From Barnesiella sp. WM24 (GTDB lineage Bacteria; Bacteroidota; Bacteroidia; Bacteroidales; Muribaculaceae), in the NCBI RefSeq assembly GCF_004570975.1, contig NZ_SPPC01000006.1, positions 124,001 through 188,000 on the forward strand: DNA of 64,000 nucleotides, in the 5' to 3' direction. Of this stretch, positions 54,852 through 62,742 are shown one piece after another; positions within the stretch are counted from its first letter, which is position 1, and each line of letters begins with the position of its first letter. The notes beneath the pieces are model-generated. The model saw only the letters and a list, made by a program, of their open reading frames with translations, was not told where the DNA came from and searched no databases. Made by a program: the position numbers and the translations under genes.

Positions 54852-55169
54852 ATGCGTAAAATCACTACTGAATATATCTTTGATCGTCATCCTAATCTTG
54901 GGTGGCTGATGTATAACCTCTGGTTGATTAATTCCGAATATGTCTATTATGAGGCAAGATACCAGTATCGCGACTCATGGGCAACAGGTGGTTACCCTCA
55001 TATCATCGTTGCATGTCCCAACGGTATATTGTACAGGGTGTACATCGATAAGGAATTGAATCCGTTCTACGAGCAGGTTTCTCCTGAGATGCACATATTC
55101 CGAACCGGCTACGGTGATCATTATGAATATATCCTAAGCCAATATGGACTGCCGGAGGCACTGTTCTAA
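54852..55169 (+). CDS. Unrecognised 105-aa protein
   Basis: Starting at the ATG at 54852, this aromatic-rich protein (YIFDRHPNLGWLMYNLWLIN, YEYILSQYGLPEALF) has no known family in my view. The open frame extends 25 codons upstream but overlaps the preceding gene, so the shorter start is preferred. Confidence 0.65.
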   Translation: MRKITTEYIFDRHPNLGWLMYNLWLINSEYVYYEARYQYRDSWATGGYPHIIVACPNGILYRVYIDKELNPFYEQVSPEMHIFRTGYGDHYEYILSQYGLPEALF

Positions 55170-55252
55170 AGCCATTCGTCTCTCCCTCTCACAACCAGAG
55201 AGGGAGATTCAATCCACTGAAACAAAAATTTCAAAACTCTAATATCAAAAAT

Positions 55253-55915
55253 ATGACCAATCAATTAAACAATTCCACAAATTTTTCCTATAACCAAACG
55301 GAAGAGCTCAGCAATAAAGCTGATTCAAAATCAACGTCCATTATGAACACAACAACAAAAACAGAAAATATCATGACTCAAGAAAAAACAAGCATTCTTA
55401 ATGCAATGAGCGAAATGCAGGATGCCACAGGCAATCAATGGGCCTACATCTTAGAGGACTCCGGCAAGCTCTATTACGAATCCGTCTCTTATACCATTGA
55501 GTATAACGAAGACTATGAGGAGGAAGACTGCGATGATGAAGATCCTGACGAAGACTACGAGGAATCATCTCCCATGACAGTATGTTGCTTCAACTCTACA
55601 CCCAAAGAAATGGCCACCTATCTCCCCACGGATGTAGATGTCATTGATGAGAAGCAGATGGCAGCTTATATGTGGGCCAACCATGAGGTTCTGTGCAAAA
55701 CATACGAATATGAGTGCTGGACAATGGAGGATGAATGCGGAATACTTGATGCCATAGCAATGCAACTATATTACATCCGACAACTTTCTCCAAAGTACTA
55801 CAAGGACAACATGGGATTCTCCGAACCATATAAAAGCCTACGCGATTACACTTATGCAAGAAAACGAGCACATGAAATCTATCAAAATTTACAAGAAGAG
55901 GCCCGTACATATTGA
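55253..55915 (+). CDS. Unrecognised acidic 220-aa protein
   Basis: The protein has a Ser/Asn/Thr-rich N-terminus, a very acidic stretch at about 80-105 (DYEEEDCDDEDPDEDYEE) and a helical C-terminus. Several Met codons (55253, 55343, 55373) are possible starts. An acidic DNA-mimic role is conceivable but speculative. It lies 83 nt after the previous gene. Confidence 0.6.
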   Translation: MTNQLNNSTNFSYNQTEELSNKADSKSTSIMNTTTKTENIMTQEKTSILNAMSEMQDATGNQWAYILEDSGKLYYESVSYTIEYNEDYEEEDCDDEDPDEDYEESSPMTVCCFNSTPKEMATYLPTDVDVIDEKQMAAYMWANHEVLCKTYEYECWTMEDECGILDAIAMQLYYIRQLSPKYYKDNMGFSEPYKSLRDYTYARKRAHEIYQNLQEEARTY

Positions 55916-55940
55916 CCGACTACATACATTGATACATTCC

Positions 55941-56573
55941 CTATAGTAGTAGCAAGGACCGGCACTTCCGAAGAGTGTTGACAGAGGTGCCGGTCAGCTT
56001 ACTTACATTTCGCAGACTGATACCCTTTCGCAAAAGTCGTAGCTCTTCGGTATATTCCACTTGCATTATGTCGGCGGTTTTGTGGTAGCCGGGTTTTCGG
56101 CCCACACGACCGCCGGCATTTATGTAATTGACATACCCGCTCTCCATGCGTTCCCTGATTGTACGTCGCTCCATTCTCGCCACTTCGGCAAGTATCGTGA
56201 CCATAAACTGACTCATAGCGTTTATTTTGCCCTCAGAAGTCAGAGTCTCGATATTATAGTTGTCAATATAAAGCGACACTCCGGATTCATTCAATCGCTC
56301 GATTACTTCAAGCACCTGTACGGTATCGCGTCCCAGACGGCTTAACTCAGTTACCATTACTTTTTCTATATGGTTGACCGAGATATAATCAAGCATAGCA
56401 ACCAGTTCGCCCCTGTTTTTGTTTGAGGTAGCTCCGCTGATCTGTTCACAGAACACTTTCTCGACATTCCAGCCCCGTCGCCCGGCAATCTCATTGAGGT
56501 CGTTGACCTGACGCTGGTTGTCCTGTATGCGTGTTGACACACGTGTGAATATTACTACTTTACACATTGACAC
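55941..56573 (-). CDS. Serine recombinase (resolvase/invertase family)
   Basis: This 210-aa recombinase has the catalytic Ser13 in VIFTRVSTRIQDNQ, the RLGRDT motif and MERRTIRERM. A C-terminal HTH region (GISLRNVSKLTGTSVNTLRK) binds DNA. It may resolve element multimers or invert a segment. It ends in TAG, as only the integrase gene also does among the element's intact genes. Confidence 0.93.
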   Translation of the reverse strand: MSMCKVVIFTRVSTRIQDNQRQVNDLNEIAGRRGWNVEKVFCEQISGATSNKNRGELVAMLDYISVNHIEKVMVTELSRLGRDTVQVLEVIERLNESGVSLYIDNYNIETLTSEGKINAMSQFMVTILAEVARMERRTIRERMESGYVNYINAGGRVGRKPGYHKTADIMQVEYTEELRLLRKGISLRNVSKLTGTSVNTLRKCRSLLLL

Positions 56574-56666
56574 ATCGTTTTAATCCTGTTCGTATCAAGC
56601 GAATTTACAAGATTAAAACGATGTGTCAGTTTTTCGTTAAGCTAAAAAATACCGGATTCTGCCGGC

Positions 56667-56975
56667 TTAGGCAAAAGCCTCATAACGGCTCCGGTTAAGA
56701 AATGTTATCACATCCGAGCCTAAGTACCAATACTTGTCACTTTCACGGATATATGACAACAGTCCGTTATCACGGTATTTTTTCACAAGACGTTCATCGA
56801 CACCAAGCAGCAACCGTATCTCCTTATTATTATAAAGAGCCTTGGGATTAAGCTGGATTTTAGTAGTTTCCAGTCCGCTCCTGAGGTCATTGAGCTCAGC
56901 TCTCAGGCTCTTTATTTCTTTTATAAGGGTGGTAATCAAGTTGTCGTTGATCGGTTCGGGGTTATTCGTTGACAT
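56667..56975 (-). CDS. Excisionase-like HTH_17 protein
   Basis: This 102-aa protein has an N-terminal coiled-coil (LIKEIKSLRAELNDLRSGLE) and a winged HTH_17-type domain (YNNKEIRLLLGVDERLVKKY, DKYWYLGSDVITFL). Such proteins control excision or replication of Bacteroides elements. Its upstream region shares an 18-bp repeat with the primase-like gene. Confidence 0.85.
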   Translation of the reverse strand: MSTNNPEPINDNLITTLIKEIKSLRAELNDLRSGLETTKIQLNPKALYNNKEIRLLLGVDERLVKKYRDNGLLSYIRESDKYWYLGSDVITFLNRSRYEAFA

Positions 56976-56993
56976 CTACACACATTGAGATGG

Positions 56994-57011
56994 GGTTTTG
57001 TAAGTTATATA
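56994..57011 (-). promoter_or_regulatory. 18-bp upstream repeat shared with the primase-like gene
   Basis: Identical to 43111-43128 and lies 19 nt before the HTH gene start. Confidence 0.6.
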
Positions 57012-57121
57012 CTGAAATCCCGCTATTGTCTACATAAATTTCACCGGTCAACCACCATAACAGACAATAAACCCACTCAAACCTCTCACTTGAAAACTAT
57101 CGCCGTCGGCATTTCACCGCA

Positions 57122-57149
57122 TTTTACCGCATAATACGCTGTCGTAAAA
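57122..57149. repeat. TTTTAC-N16-GTAAAA inverted site, inner right
   Basis: Same arms and spacing as the sites at 40144 and 57318. It lies 53 bp before the second copy of the target-gene end, so it belongs to the element's own right end. About 22 of 28 bases match the left site. Confidence 0.6.
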
Positions 57150-57260
57150 CTATCAACAAATCAGCAATCACCTGATAATCAATTATTAAAACAGTCAGTT
57201 CTTTCTTCAACGAGGAGGAATACTAAGCCTGCACAAAAGGATTAACACATAGAATACCAA

Positions 57261-57302
57261 AGAGTTGAGCTTCGCACCACGCGACAGCCCAACTCTTTTT
57301 TC
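57261..57302 (+). terminator. Terminator in the right repeat copy
   Basis: AGAGTTG (57261-57267) and CAACTCT (57290-57296) with a T run to 57302, matching the left copy. Confidence 0.8.
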
Positions 57303-57317
57303 TTGCATTTTACCACC

Positions 57318-57345
57318 TTTTACAGCCGAATACACCGGCGTAAAA
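57318..57345. repeat. TTTTAC-N16-GTAAAA inverted site, outer right
   Basis: It has the same arms and spacing as 40144 and 57122 and lies in the chromosomal side of the right repeat. Confidence 0.55.
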
Positions 57346-57479
57346 TTAGCGCATTTACAAGAATATAGACAATCGGGATAAAGGATGGGTCAATAAGGAT
57401 TTAACAATTTTCGGTTTGTTGTATTATACAAATGTTTTACTTTTGTATAACAAATAATATCAAGCGTTATAATGTCGTT

Positions 57480-57665
57480 ATGGATAAAGATAAATCGTCA
57501 AACATAAAACGTATAAGCCTGTTTGCTGCGGGAGGTCTTATTGTGGCGGCGGCTCTGTTGTATTGGGTCTGCGATATTAGCGGAGTATTTGCATCGTGCC
57601 TTGCCGCTGCCGGTCTGTGTTTTTTGGGCGCAGGATTAACAGCTAATACCGAGAAAAAAGGTTAA
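57480..57665 (+). CDS. Small membrane protein
   Basis: From the ATG at 57480 the product is 61 aa with two hydrophobic segments (LFAAGGLIVAAALLYWV and FASCLAAAGLCFLGAGL) around a short polar loop, and a charged tail. Family unknown. An earlier Met at 57432 is possible. No operon partner is seen. Confidence 0.6.
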   Translation: MDKDKSSNIKRISLFAAGGLIVAAALLYWVCDISGVFASCLAAAGLCFLGAGLTANTEKKG

Positions 57666-57814
57666 CTTATATCATTCGAGTCAACGCCCGGGCGGCGGCT
57701 CTGATGGATAGAGGCTCGGCAAAGCGGCATGCCGCGAGGCTAATCAAGGCGTACATTGAAAAAAAGATGTTGCGTGTCGTCAGGTGGATGATACGCTATT
57801 TTTTATGCACATGA

Positions 57815-57848
57815 TTTGACTATTTAAGAGGGATAATGTGTAATTTTG
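57815..57848 (+). promoter_or_regulatory. Promoter of the AspT/YidE-like transporter
   Basis: TTTG (57815-57818), 22 bp and TAATTTTG (57841-57848). The start codon GTG is only 5 nt after the -7 element, so the transcript may be leaderless. Confidence 0.6.
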
Positions 57849-57852
57849 CAGC

Positions 57853-59514
57853 GTGAATTGGTTTGAGAGTTTATTTTTTGAGCAGTCGGCACTACAGGCA
57901 GTGTGCGTAATCTCGGTCATCATCGCTATCGGACTGGGACTGGGTAAGTTGCGCATATGTGGTATCTCGCTTGGCGTTACATTTGTGTTTTTTACCGGAA
58001 TCATGGCGGGTCATTTCGGATTTGCCATCGACCCGGCTATATTGAAGTATGCCGAGGATTTCGGTCTGATGCTGTTTGTCTATGAACTCGGCTTGAAGGT
58101 GGGCCCCGGATTTTTCAGTTCGTTCCGCACCGGCGGGATCAAACTGAATATGCTCGGGCTCGGGCTTGTGTTTGCCGGAACAGCCACGGCTATAGCGTTG
58201 AGCTATATACTTGCCATACCGATGGCCGACATGGTTGGCATACTCAGTGGCGCCACGACAAACACGCCTTCGCTCGGAGCCGCCCAGCAGACACTTAATC
58301 AGCTCGGGCTTTCTGCCGAGGGGGCGGCGCTCAGTTGTGCGGTGACCTATCCTCTCGGTGTCGTCGGCGTGATTCTTGCGTTTGTCTTCATTAAGAAATT
58401 TGTGGCCCGGAAGACTGATTATGAGCCGCGCCATAAAGGGGAGTCCGACAATACATTTGTCGCTGAGTTTCATGTGACCAATCCTGCCGTCGGTGGAAAG
58501 ACGCTAAGTGAAATCAGCAAGCTTGTCGCCACTAAATTTGTCGTGTCGCGTATATGGCATGGCGACGACGTCTCTATCCCGGGTCCCGATGACGTGCTTT
58601 GTCTCGGTGACCGCGTGCTCGCCATTTCGACTGAAGATGAGGTAGGGCGTCTTACAATCCTGTTTGGCGAAAAGAGCGACCGCGACTGGAACAAACCTGA
58701 TATAAACTGGGACACTCTTGACAAGAACCTTGTGTCGCGCACGATAGCCATAAGCAAGCCGCAGATTAACGGGCGCAGGCTTGGTTCGCTCAAGCTGCGC
58801 AAGCATTATGCGGTCAATATATCGCGTGTGTCGCGTTCCGGAGTGCGTCTGCTGGCTCGCCCCGACCTTGTCTTGCAGCTTGGCGACAGGCTGACAATCG
58901 TCGGCACCCCCGACGCTATCAACAAGGTGGGTGCCTTGGTGGGCAATTCCGTGACTGACCTGAAGGACCCCAATCTTGCGGCGATATTCATCGGCATGGT
59001 GCTGTCGCTCATCGTCGGGTCTATACCCATTACCATTCCCGGCATCTCTGTGCCGGTAAAGCTCGGACTTGCAGGAGGCCCGATAGTGGTAGGCATACTC
59101 ATAGGTCGTTTCGGCCCGCATTTCCACATGATTACCTACACGACACGCAGCGCCAATCTGATGTTGCGCGGAATCGGCCTTTCGCTCTTCCTGGCATGTC
59201 TCGGGCTTGATGCCGGAGGCAAGTTTATCGACACGATAATGCGAGCCGACGGGCTGATATGGATTGTTGCCGGCTTTATCATCACTCTGCTGCCCTCGCT
59301 GGTCATGACGGTCGTTTCGATGAGATGGTGGCATCTTGACTTCGGCACTGCGGCGGGACTGGTCAGCGGCGCGATGGCAAACCCCATGTCAATGACCTAT
59401 GCCAATGAAACCACCCCGGGCGACAATGCCCCTGTGGCTTATGCCACCACCTATCCGCTATCGATGTTTGCCCGCGTGGTCATTGTCCAGCTGCTTGTCA
59501 TCTGCTTTGCCTGA
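57853..59514 (+). CDS. AspT/YidE-type putative transporter with TrkA-C domains
   Basis: This 553-aa membrane protein has two hydrophobic bundles (residues about 15-185 and 375-553) with a soluble middle. The middle has two TrkA-C (RCK-C) modules (about 205-370; VAKFVVSRIWHG-like, then LARPDLVLQLGDRLTIVG). The pattern matches the aspartate:alanine exchanger family. The substrate is not given by sequence. The start is GTG at 57853, because the next Met is about 50 residues in and the family begins with a similar MNW(L/F) segment. Confidence 0.85.
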   Translation: MNWFESLFFEQSALQAVCVISVIIAIGLGLGKLRICGISLGVTFVFFTGIMAGHFGFAIDPAILKYAEDFGLMLFVYELGLKVGPGFFSSFRTGGIKLNMLGLGLVFAGTATAIALSYILAIPMADMVGILSGATTNTPSLGAAQQTLNQLGLSAEGAALSCAVTYPLGVVGVILAFVFIKKFVARKTDYEPRHKGESDNTFVAEFHVTNPAVGGKTLSEISKLVATKFVVSRIWHGDDVSIPGPDDVLCLGDRVLAISTEDEVGRLTILFGEKSDRDWNKPDINWDTLDKNLVSRTIAISKPQINGRRLGSLKLRKHYAVNISRVSRSGVRLLARPDLVLQLGDRLTIVGTPDAINKVGALVGNSVTDLKDPNLAAIFIGMVLSLIVGSIPITIPGISVPVKLGLAGGPIVVGILIGRFGPHFHMITYTTRSANLMLRGIGLSLFLACLGLDAGGKFIDTIMRADGLIWIVAGFIITLLPSLVMTVVSMRWWHLDFGTAAGLVSGAMANPMSMTYANETTPGDNAPVAYATTYPLSMFARVVIVQLLVICFA

Positions 59515-59566
59515 CCGGACTATTGTTTATCTCTTTTAAATTTGTCGATTGTATTATTCCGGCAAA

Positions 59567-59598
59567 TTTGTAGAATACTTAACGAATGAATATCTTTG
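59567..59598 (+). promoter_or_regulatory. Promoter of the restriction-modification operon
   Basis: TTTG (59567-59570), 20 bp and TATCTTTG (59591-59598) form a canonical promoter 25 nt before the ATG at 59623. Confidence 0.78.
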
Positions 59599-59622
59599 TA
59601 TCTGATAAACAAGAGTCGCGGA

Positions 59623-60540
59623 ATGGAAATTGACAGAAACATAAGATGCAGAAAACAAGATTTATTGTCGTACTTTAGAGGACGGTCTCAAGAAATTGTC
59701 GCGGAGTTAGAACTGGAATATTCAATTAACGACTATAAGAAGAAGACATCAGCCTTAAACCGGGCTATGATAGATAGTCGCGATAATCTGCTTGCAATTC
59801 TTGAAGAGAAAGCGAAATCTGAAAAGTGGGGCAATGAGGAGTTATTGGAATGTGCCCTCATGATATACTACACTAACGATGTGGTAATGCTCGAAGTGCG
59901 CAATTCTGTATGGGAATATGAATACATGTCTTTTTCCAGAAGAATAGGAGAATTGTGGGAGCCTTTCTGTAAGTTGTGTTTTAGATATCCGTTGACTGGT
60001 ATTTCATCATTTCTTCCTCCCTTGTTCTCGGAAGTGAAACGACAGCTTACGGATGAAATATCACTATATATCAGCAGGCTCGCAATTAAGGAGGAGGAGA
60101 AATCTCAATTGGCTAAATATTACGATAAGGTTTGGTGTCTTGTGACATCGGGAGAGATTAAGCTTGAATGTGACCTGCATTTTCTAAAAGATGGCATAAG
60201 GTATATAGTTGACTTTAAAAGCGGATTTGGCTCTAATGAAAAAGGCAATACAAATAGACTGCTTCTTGTCGGAAGCATATATGACAGCATAGAGACAGAG
60301 AAGTATAGATGCCTTATTTTTGTACGTTCTTCTGAGAATAATCATTATCTTGCCACATTGCAGTCCTCAGGAGTGTGGGATACCTATACCGGAGATGACA
60401 CTTATGGTAAGATTAAAGAATTTACCGGTTATGATATTCGCCGATGGATTGTCAACAATGTTGACTGGATGGGTGATTTCTCCGATTTGATGAAGGCGAC
60501 AATTAAGAGCCATGACTTGGAAAAATATTTGATATGGTAA
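59623..60540 (+). CDS. PD-(D/E)XK restriction endonuclease
   Basis: From the ATG at 59623 the product is 305 aa. The nuclease core has an acidic residue in IKLECDLHF (Asp184) and DFKSG in the next strand (Asp197, Lys199), a PD-(D/E)XK pattern. The ending overlaps the methyltransferase start by 7 nt, so the two form one transcription unit. It is predicted to cut unmethylated DNA at the methylase's site; the site itself cannot be read from sequence. Confidence 0.72.
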   Translation: MEIDRNIRCRKQDLLSYFRGRSQEIVAELELEYSINDYKKKTSALNRAMIDSRDNLLAILEEKAKSEKWGNEELLECALMIYYTNDVVMLEVRNSVWEYEYMSFSRRIGELWEPFCKLCFRYPLTGISSFLPPLFSEVKRQLTDEISLYISRLAIKEEEKSQLAKYYDKVWCLVTSGEIKLECDLHFLKDGIRYIVDFKSGFGSNEKGNTNRLLLVGSIYDSIETEKYRCLIFVRSSENNHYLATLQSSGVWDTYTGDDTYGKIKEFTGYDIRRWIVNNVDWMGDFSDLMKATIKSHDLEKYLIW

Positions 60541-62093
60541 CAAGCGAGTTTTTGAAATATCAGGCATATTATACTAAATCCGACTATATAGTCGATTATA
60601 TGGTAAGTATGCTTAATTTGCAACCTTGTGAAAGCATATTGGAGCCATGTGGAGGTGATGGTGTTTTTGTTGACAAAATCAGGCAGATGGGCAATGGAGT
60701 CTCCATTGATGTGCTTGAGTTGAATCCATTGAGTGTTGACCTGCTGAAAGAAAAATACAAGCATTGCAATAATATTTTTGTAAAGCACACTGACACGCTG
60801 TTGGATGAAGCCGTTATCAATTGCTGCAAAACCTATGATAAAATCATAGGCAATCCACCATATGGTGCCAGAAATGACAAGGACAAAAAAAATCTGCTGA
60901 ACATACTGTATCCTAACCTTTATACGAAGGAGAGTTATACACTTTTTCTGTATTTATGTACAAGGAGCCTTAAAGAGGGAGGTAGATTATGTTTCATCCT
61001 TCCTGACACCTTCCTTTCTCTACACCGGCATGAGAGTCTAAGGAAGTTTATTTTGACAAATGCTAAAATTTTGGAATTGTCCATGTTTCCTTCTTCATTT
61101 TTTCCGGGTATAAAGTTTGGATATGCCAATCTGTGTATCATTACTCTTGAAAAATGCAGTAATATTACTGAAAACCTGAAAAATAATATAGTTGTACGCT
61201 CCGACTTCAGGGATGTTAGCGAACTTGTGAAACAGAAAGGACCCGGTGCCACCACAATAAATCAAGGAGAGGTGCTAAACAACGTGTCTTCTGCATTTAT
61301 GTTTAAATCTTCATCCTTGATTGAACTTATAAATAGCAGGTCTATTCTTAAAATAGGAGATATTGCTGATTGTGTCACAGGTTTTTATTCAGGTGAGGAT
61401 AAAAAATATCTACATCCTGTAAATCATGAAATTAAAAATGCGAAGAAATACACCTGCGCGTCTCCGTTAAGTGTCAGGCGGCATCCTCTCAGTGACATTG
61501 AGAAAAGAGACGGCATCTCTGCTAAAGATAACCTCATTCCTATCGTAAAAGGAGGGAACATCGAATATATCAAGCCAACCCTATGGTTTATGGACTGGTC
61601 GGAAAAATCTGTAGGCGAATACCGGTTAAGTAAAAAATGCCGGTTCCAGAATTCTGATTATTATTTTAAAGAAGGGATTGCGATTCCTATGATACGATCT
61701 TCTAAAATGACGGCTGCGTTAATGGAATGTCGTTTGTTTGACCAATCTATAGTCGGTGTTTTCCCTAAAGATATAAAGTTGCTTAAATATTTGTTGGCGT
61801 TTTTCAATACAGAAGTCTGCACCGAGATTATCAACGCGATAAATCCGTCGACAAATAACTCTGCCAATTATATCAAGAAGATTCCGTTTATAATTCCGGA
61901 CGATGAGGTGAAGCAGCGTGTCGATAATATTGTAGACGAAATAATCGGGAGCTTGAAAAGTGGCAATGGTAAGATTGATGCGCTGAAAGCGGAGTTGGAT
62001 GGTATATTCAATGGCATTTATCGAGCCGAAACGATTAGGTCAAAGTCTAAAAAGAAGGCGCCGGTAAGGCAACTCGCTTTGCCCGGATTGTAA
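60534..62093 (+). CDS. N6-adenine DNA methyltransferase (M.TaqI-like)
   Basis: The SAM-binding motif is ILEPCGGDGVF (about 35-45) and the catalytic motif NPPY (107-110). A C-terminal target-recognition region with YIKPTLWFMDWSEKSVGEYR-like segments ends in RQLALPGL. The gamma-class layout fits M.TaqI. At 519 aa it is a stand-alone Type II modification enzyme, not a fused Type IIG enzyme. It shares its promoter with the overlapping nuclease gene. Confidence 0.92.
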   Translation: MVTSEFLKYQAYYTKSDYIVDYMVSMLNLQPCESILEPCGGDGVFVDKIRQMGNGVSIDVLELNPLSVDLLKEKYKHCNNIFVKHTDTLLDEAVINCCKTYDKIIGNPPYGARNDKDKKNLLNILYPNLYTKESYTLFLYLCTRSLKEGGRLCFILPDTFLSLHRHESLRKFILTNAKILELSMFPSSFFPGIKFGYANLCIITLEKCSNITENLKNNIVVRSDFRDVSELVKQKGPGATTINQGEVLNNVSSAFMFKSSSLIELINSRSILKIGDIADCVTGFYSGEDKKYLHPVNHEIKNAKKYTCASPLSVRRHPLSDIEKRDGISAKDNLIPIVKGGNIEYIKPTLWFMDWSEKSVGEYRLSKKCRFQNSDYYFKEGIAIPMIRSSKMTAALMECRLFDQSIVGVFPKDIKLLKYLLAFFNTEVCTEIINAINPSTNNSANYIKKIPFIIPDDEVKQRVDNIVDEIIGSLKSGNGKIDALKAELDGIFNGIYRAETIRSKSKKKAPVRQLALPGL

Positions 62094-62195
62094 GAGTCTT
62101 GTGAGGTGACGGCTGCGGATTTTGATTCCGGGGATGACGGTATGGGCGGTTATTGACTGTTTTGTGTTAAAAATGGGTGGATTATTTATGAAATG

Positions 62196-62227
62196 TTTGG
62201 TTAATTAAACGGATTGTAATACATTTG
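62196..62227 (+). promoter_or_regulatory. Promoter of the 160-aa gene
   Basis: TTTG (62196-62199), 20 bp and TACATTTG (62220-62227), 33 nt before the ATG at 62260. Confidence 0.72.
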
Positions 62228-62259
62228 CATATAATCAACCTACTATCTTACCGCTAAAA

Positions 62260-62742
62260 ATGATAAGCAGATTTCCTCGTTTGCGGCATGAAGACATCAC
62301 ACTATCCTGGAACAACTTCAACGGTGTGTTCTGGGTGACTATGAAGACAGTTCTTGAGAAAAATGATTTCGGTGACATTGAGGACGGCGTCATGAATTTG
62401 ACCGTTTCCGGGAAGGTCTTGAAGAGGATGCTCGAAAATGCCCACCTTCATTTTCCGATGATTGCCATGCCCGCGTTTGTCATATTTCCCAACGGCTTTG
62501 ACGCGATATTGATATTGCGTAAACGTCAGGTCGGTGAATATAAGAGTCAGGACATCGTGGATATAATTAATGATTTTGCCCTGCGTCTAAGGCTGCTGAG
62601 CCGTAGCAGCAAGCGTTCGCTGTTTCCGGTGGATATAAACGTGTGGGCCGACAGGCTCCGCAAGATAGAGCGCAACGAGGTCAGTGTCGTATATGACATC
62701 TTTGCGTCGCGTCTATCGACATGGGTCGATGTCCATCAGTGA
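62260..62742 (+). CDS. Unrecognised 160-aa protein
   Basis: I do not recognise this soluble protein (RHEDITLSWNNFNGVFWVTM, HFPMIAMPAFVIFPNGFDAI). It has its own promoter and overlaps the convergent radical SAM gene by 7 nt. Confidence 0.65.
   Translation: MISRFPRLRHEDITLSWNNFNGVFWVTMKTVLEKNDFGDIEDGVMNLTVSGKVLKRMLENAHLHFPMIAMPAFVIFPNGFDAILILRKRQVGEYKSQDIVDIINDFALRLRLLSRSSKRSLFPVDINVWADRLRKIERNEVSVVYDIFASRLSTWVDVHQ

Larger units (their letters stand above)
40029..57229. mobile_element. About 17.2-kb integrated element inserted at the DUF2795 gene
   Basis: A tyrosine integrase gene starts 55 nt inside the left repeat. The right end carries a serine recombinase, an excisionase-like HTH gene and a second copy of the target-gene 3' end. 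No conjugation genes (relaxase, Tra) are recognisable, so it is either mobilised by other elements or non-conjugative. It carries about 17 cargo genes, mostly unknown. The exact crossover cannot be fixed within the 185-bp repeat; the 27-bp identity 40029-40055 / 57203-57229 is the simplest choice. Confidence 0.85.
57203..57382. repeat. Right flanking direct repeat (attR candidate)
   Basis: This is the second copy of the DUF2795 3' end (57203-57227 holds the last 8 codons and stop), terminator and noncoding sequence. It is about 90% identical to 40029-40213. The sequence beyond 57383 is chromosomal flank. Confidence 0.85.

Noticed and set aside
40029-57229. Insertion sequence or conjugative transposon
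   Set aside because: No DDE transposase, relaxase or transfer genes are recognisable; tyrosine integrase and att-like repeats fit a smaller integrative element.
58504-59334. Long antisense open frame opposite the AspT/YidE transporter (and similar ones opposite nadB, argS and others)
   Set aside because: It has no promoter, no recognisable domain and biased composition that mirrors the coding strand; it is a codon shadow.
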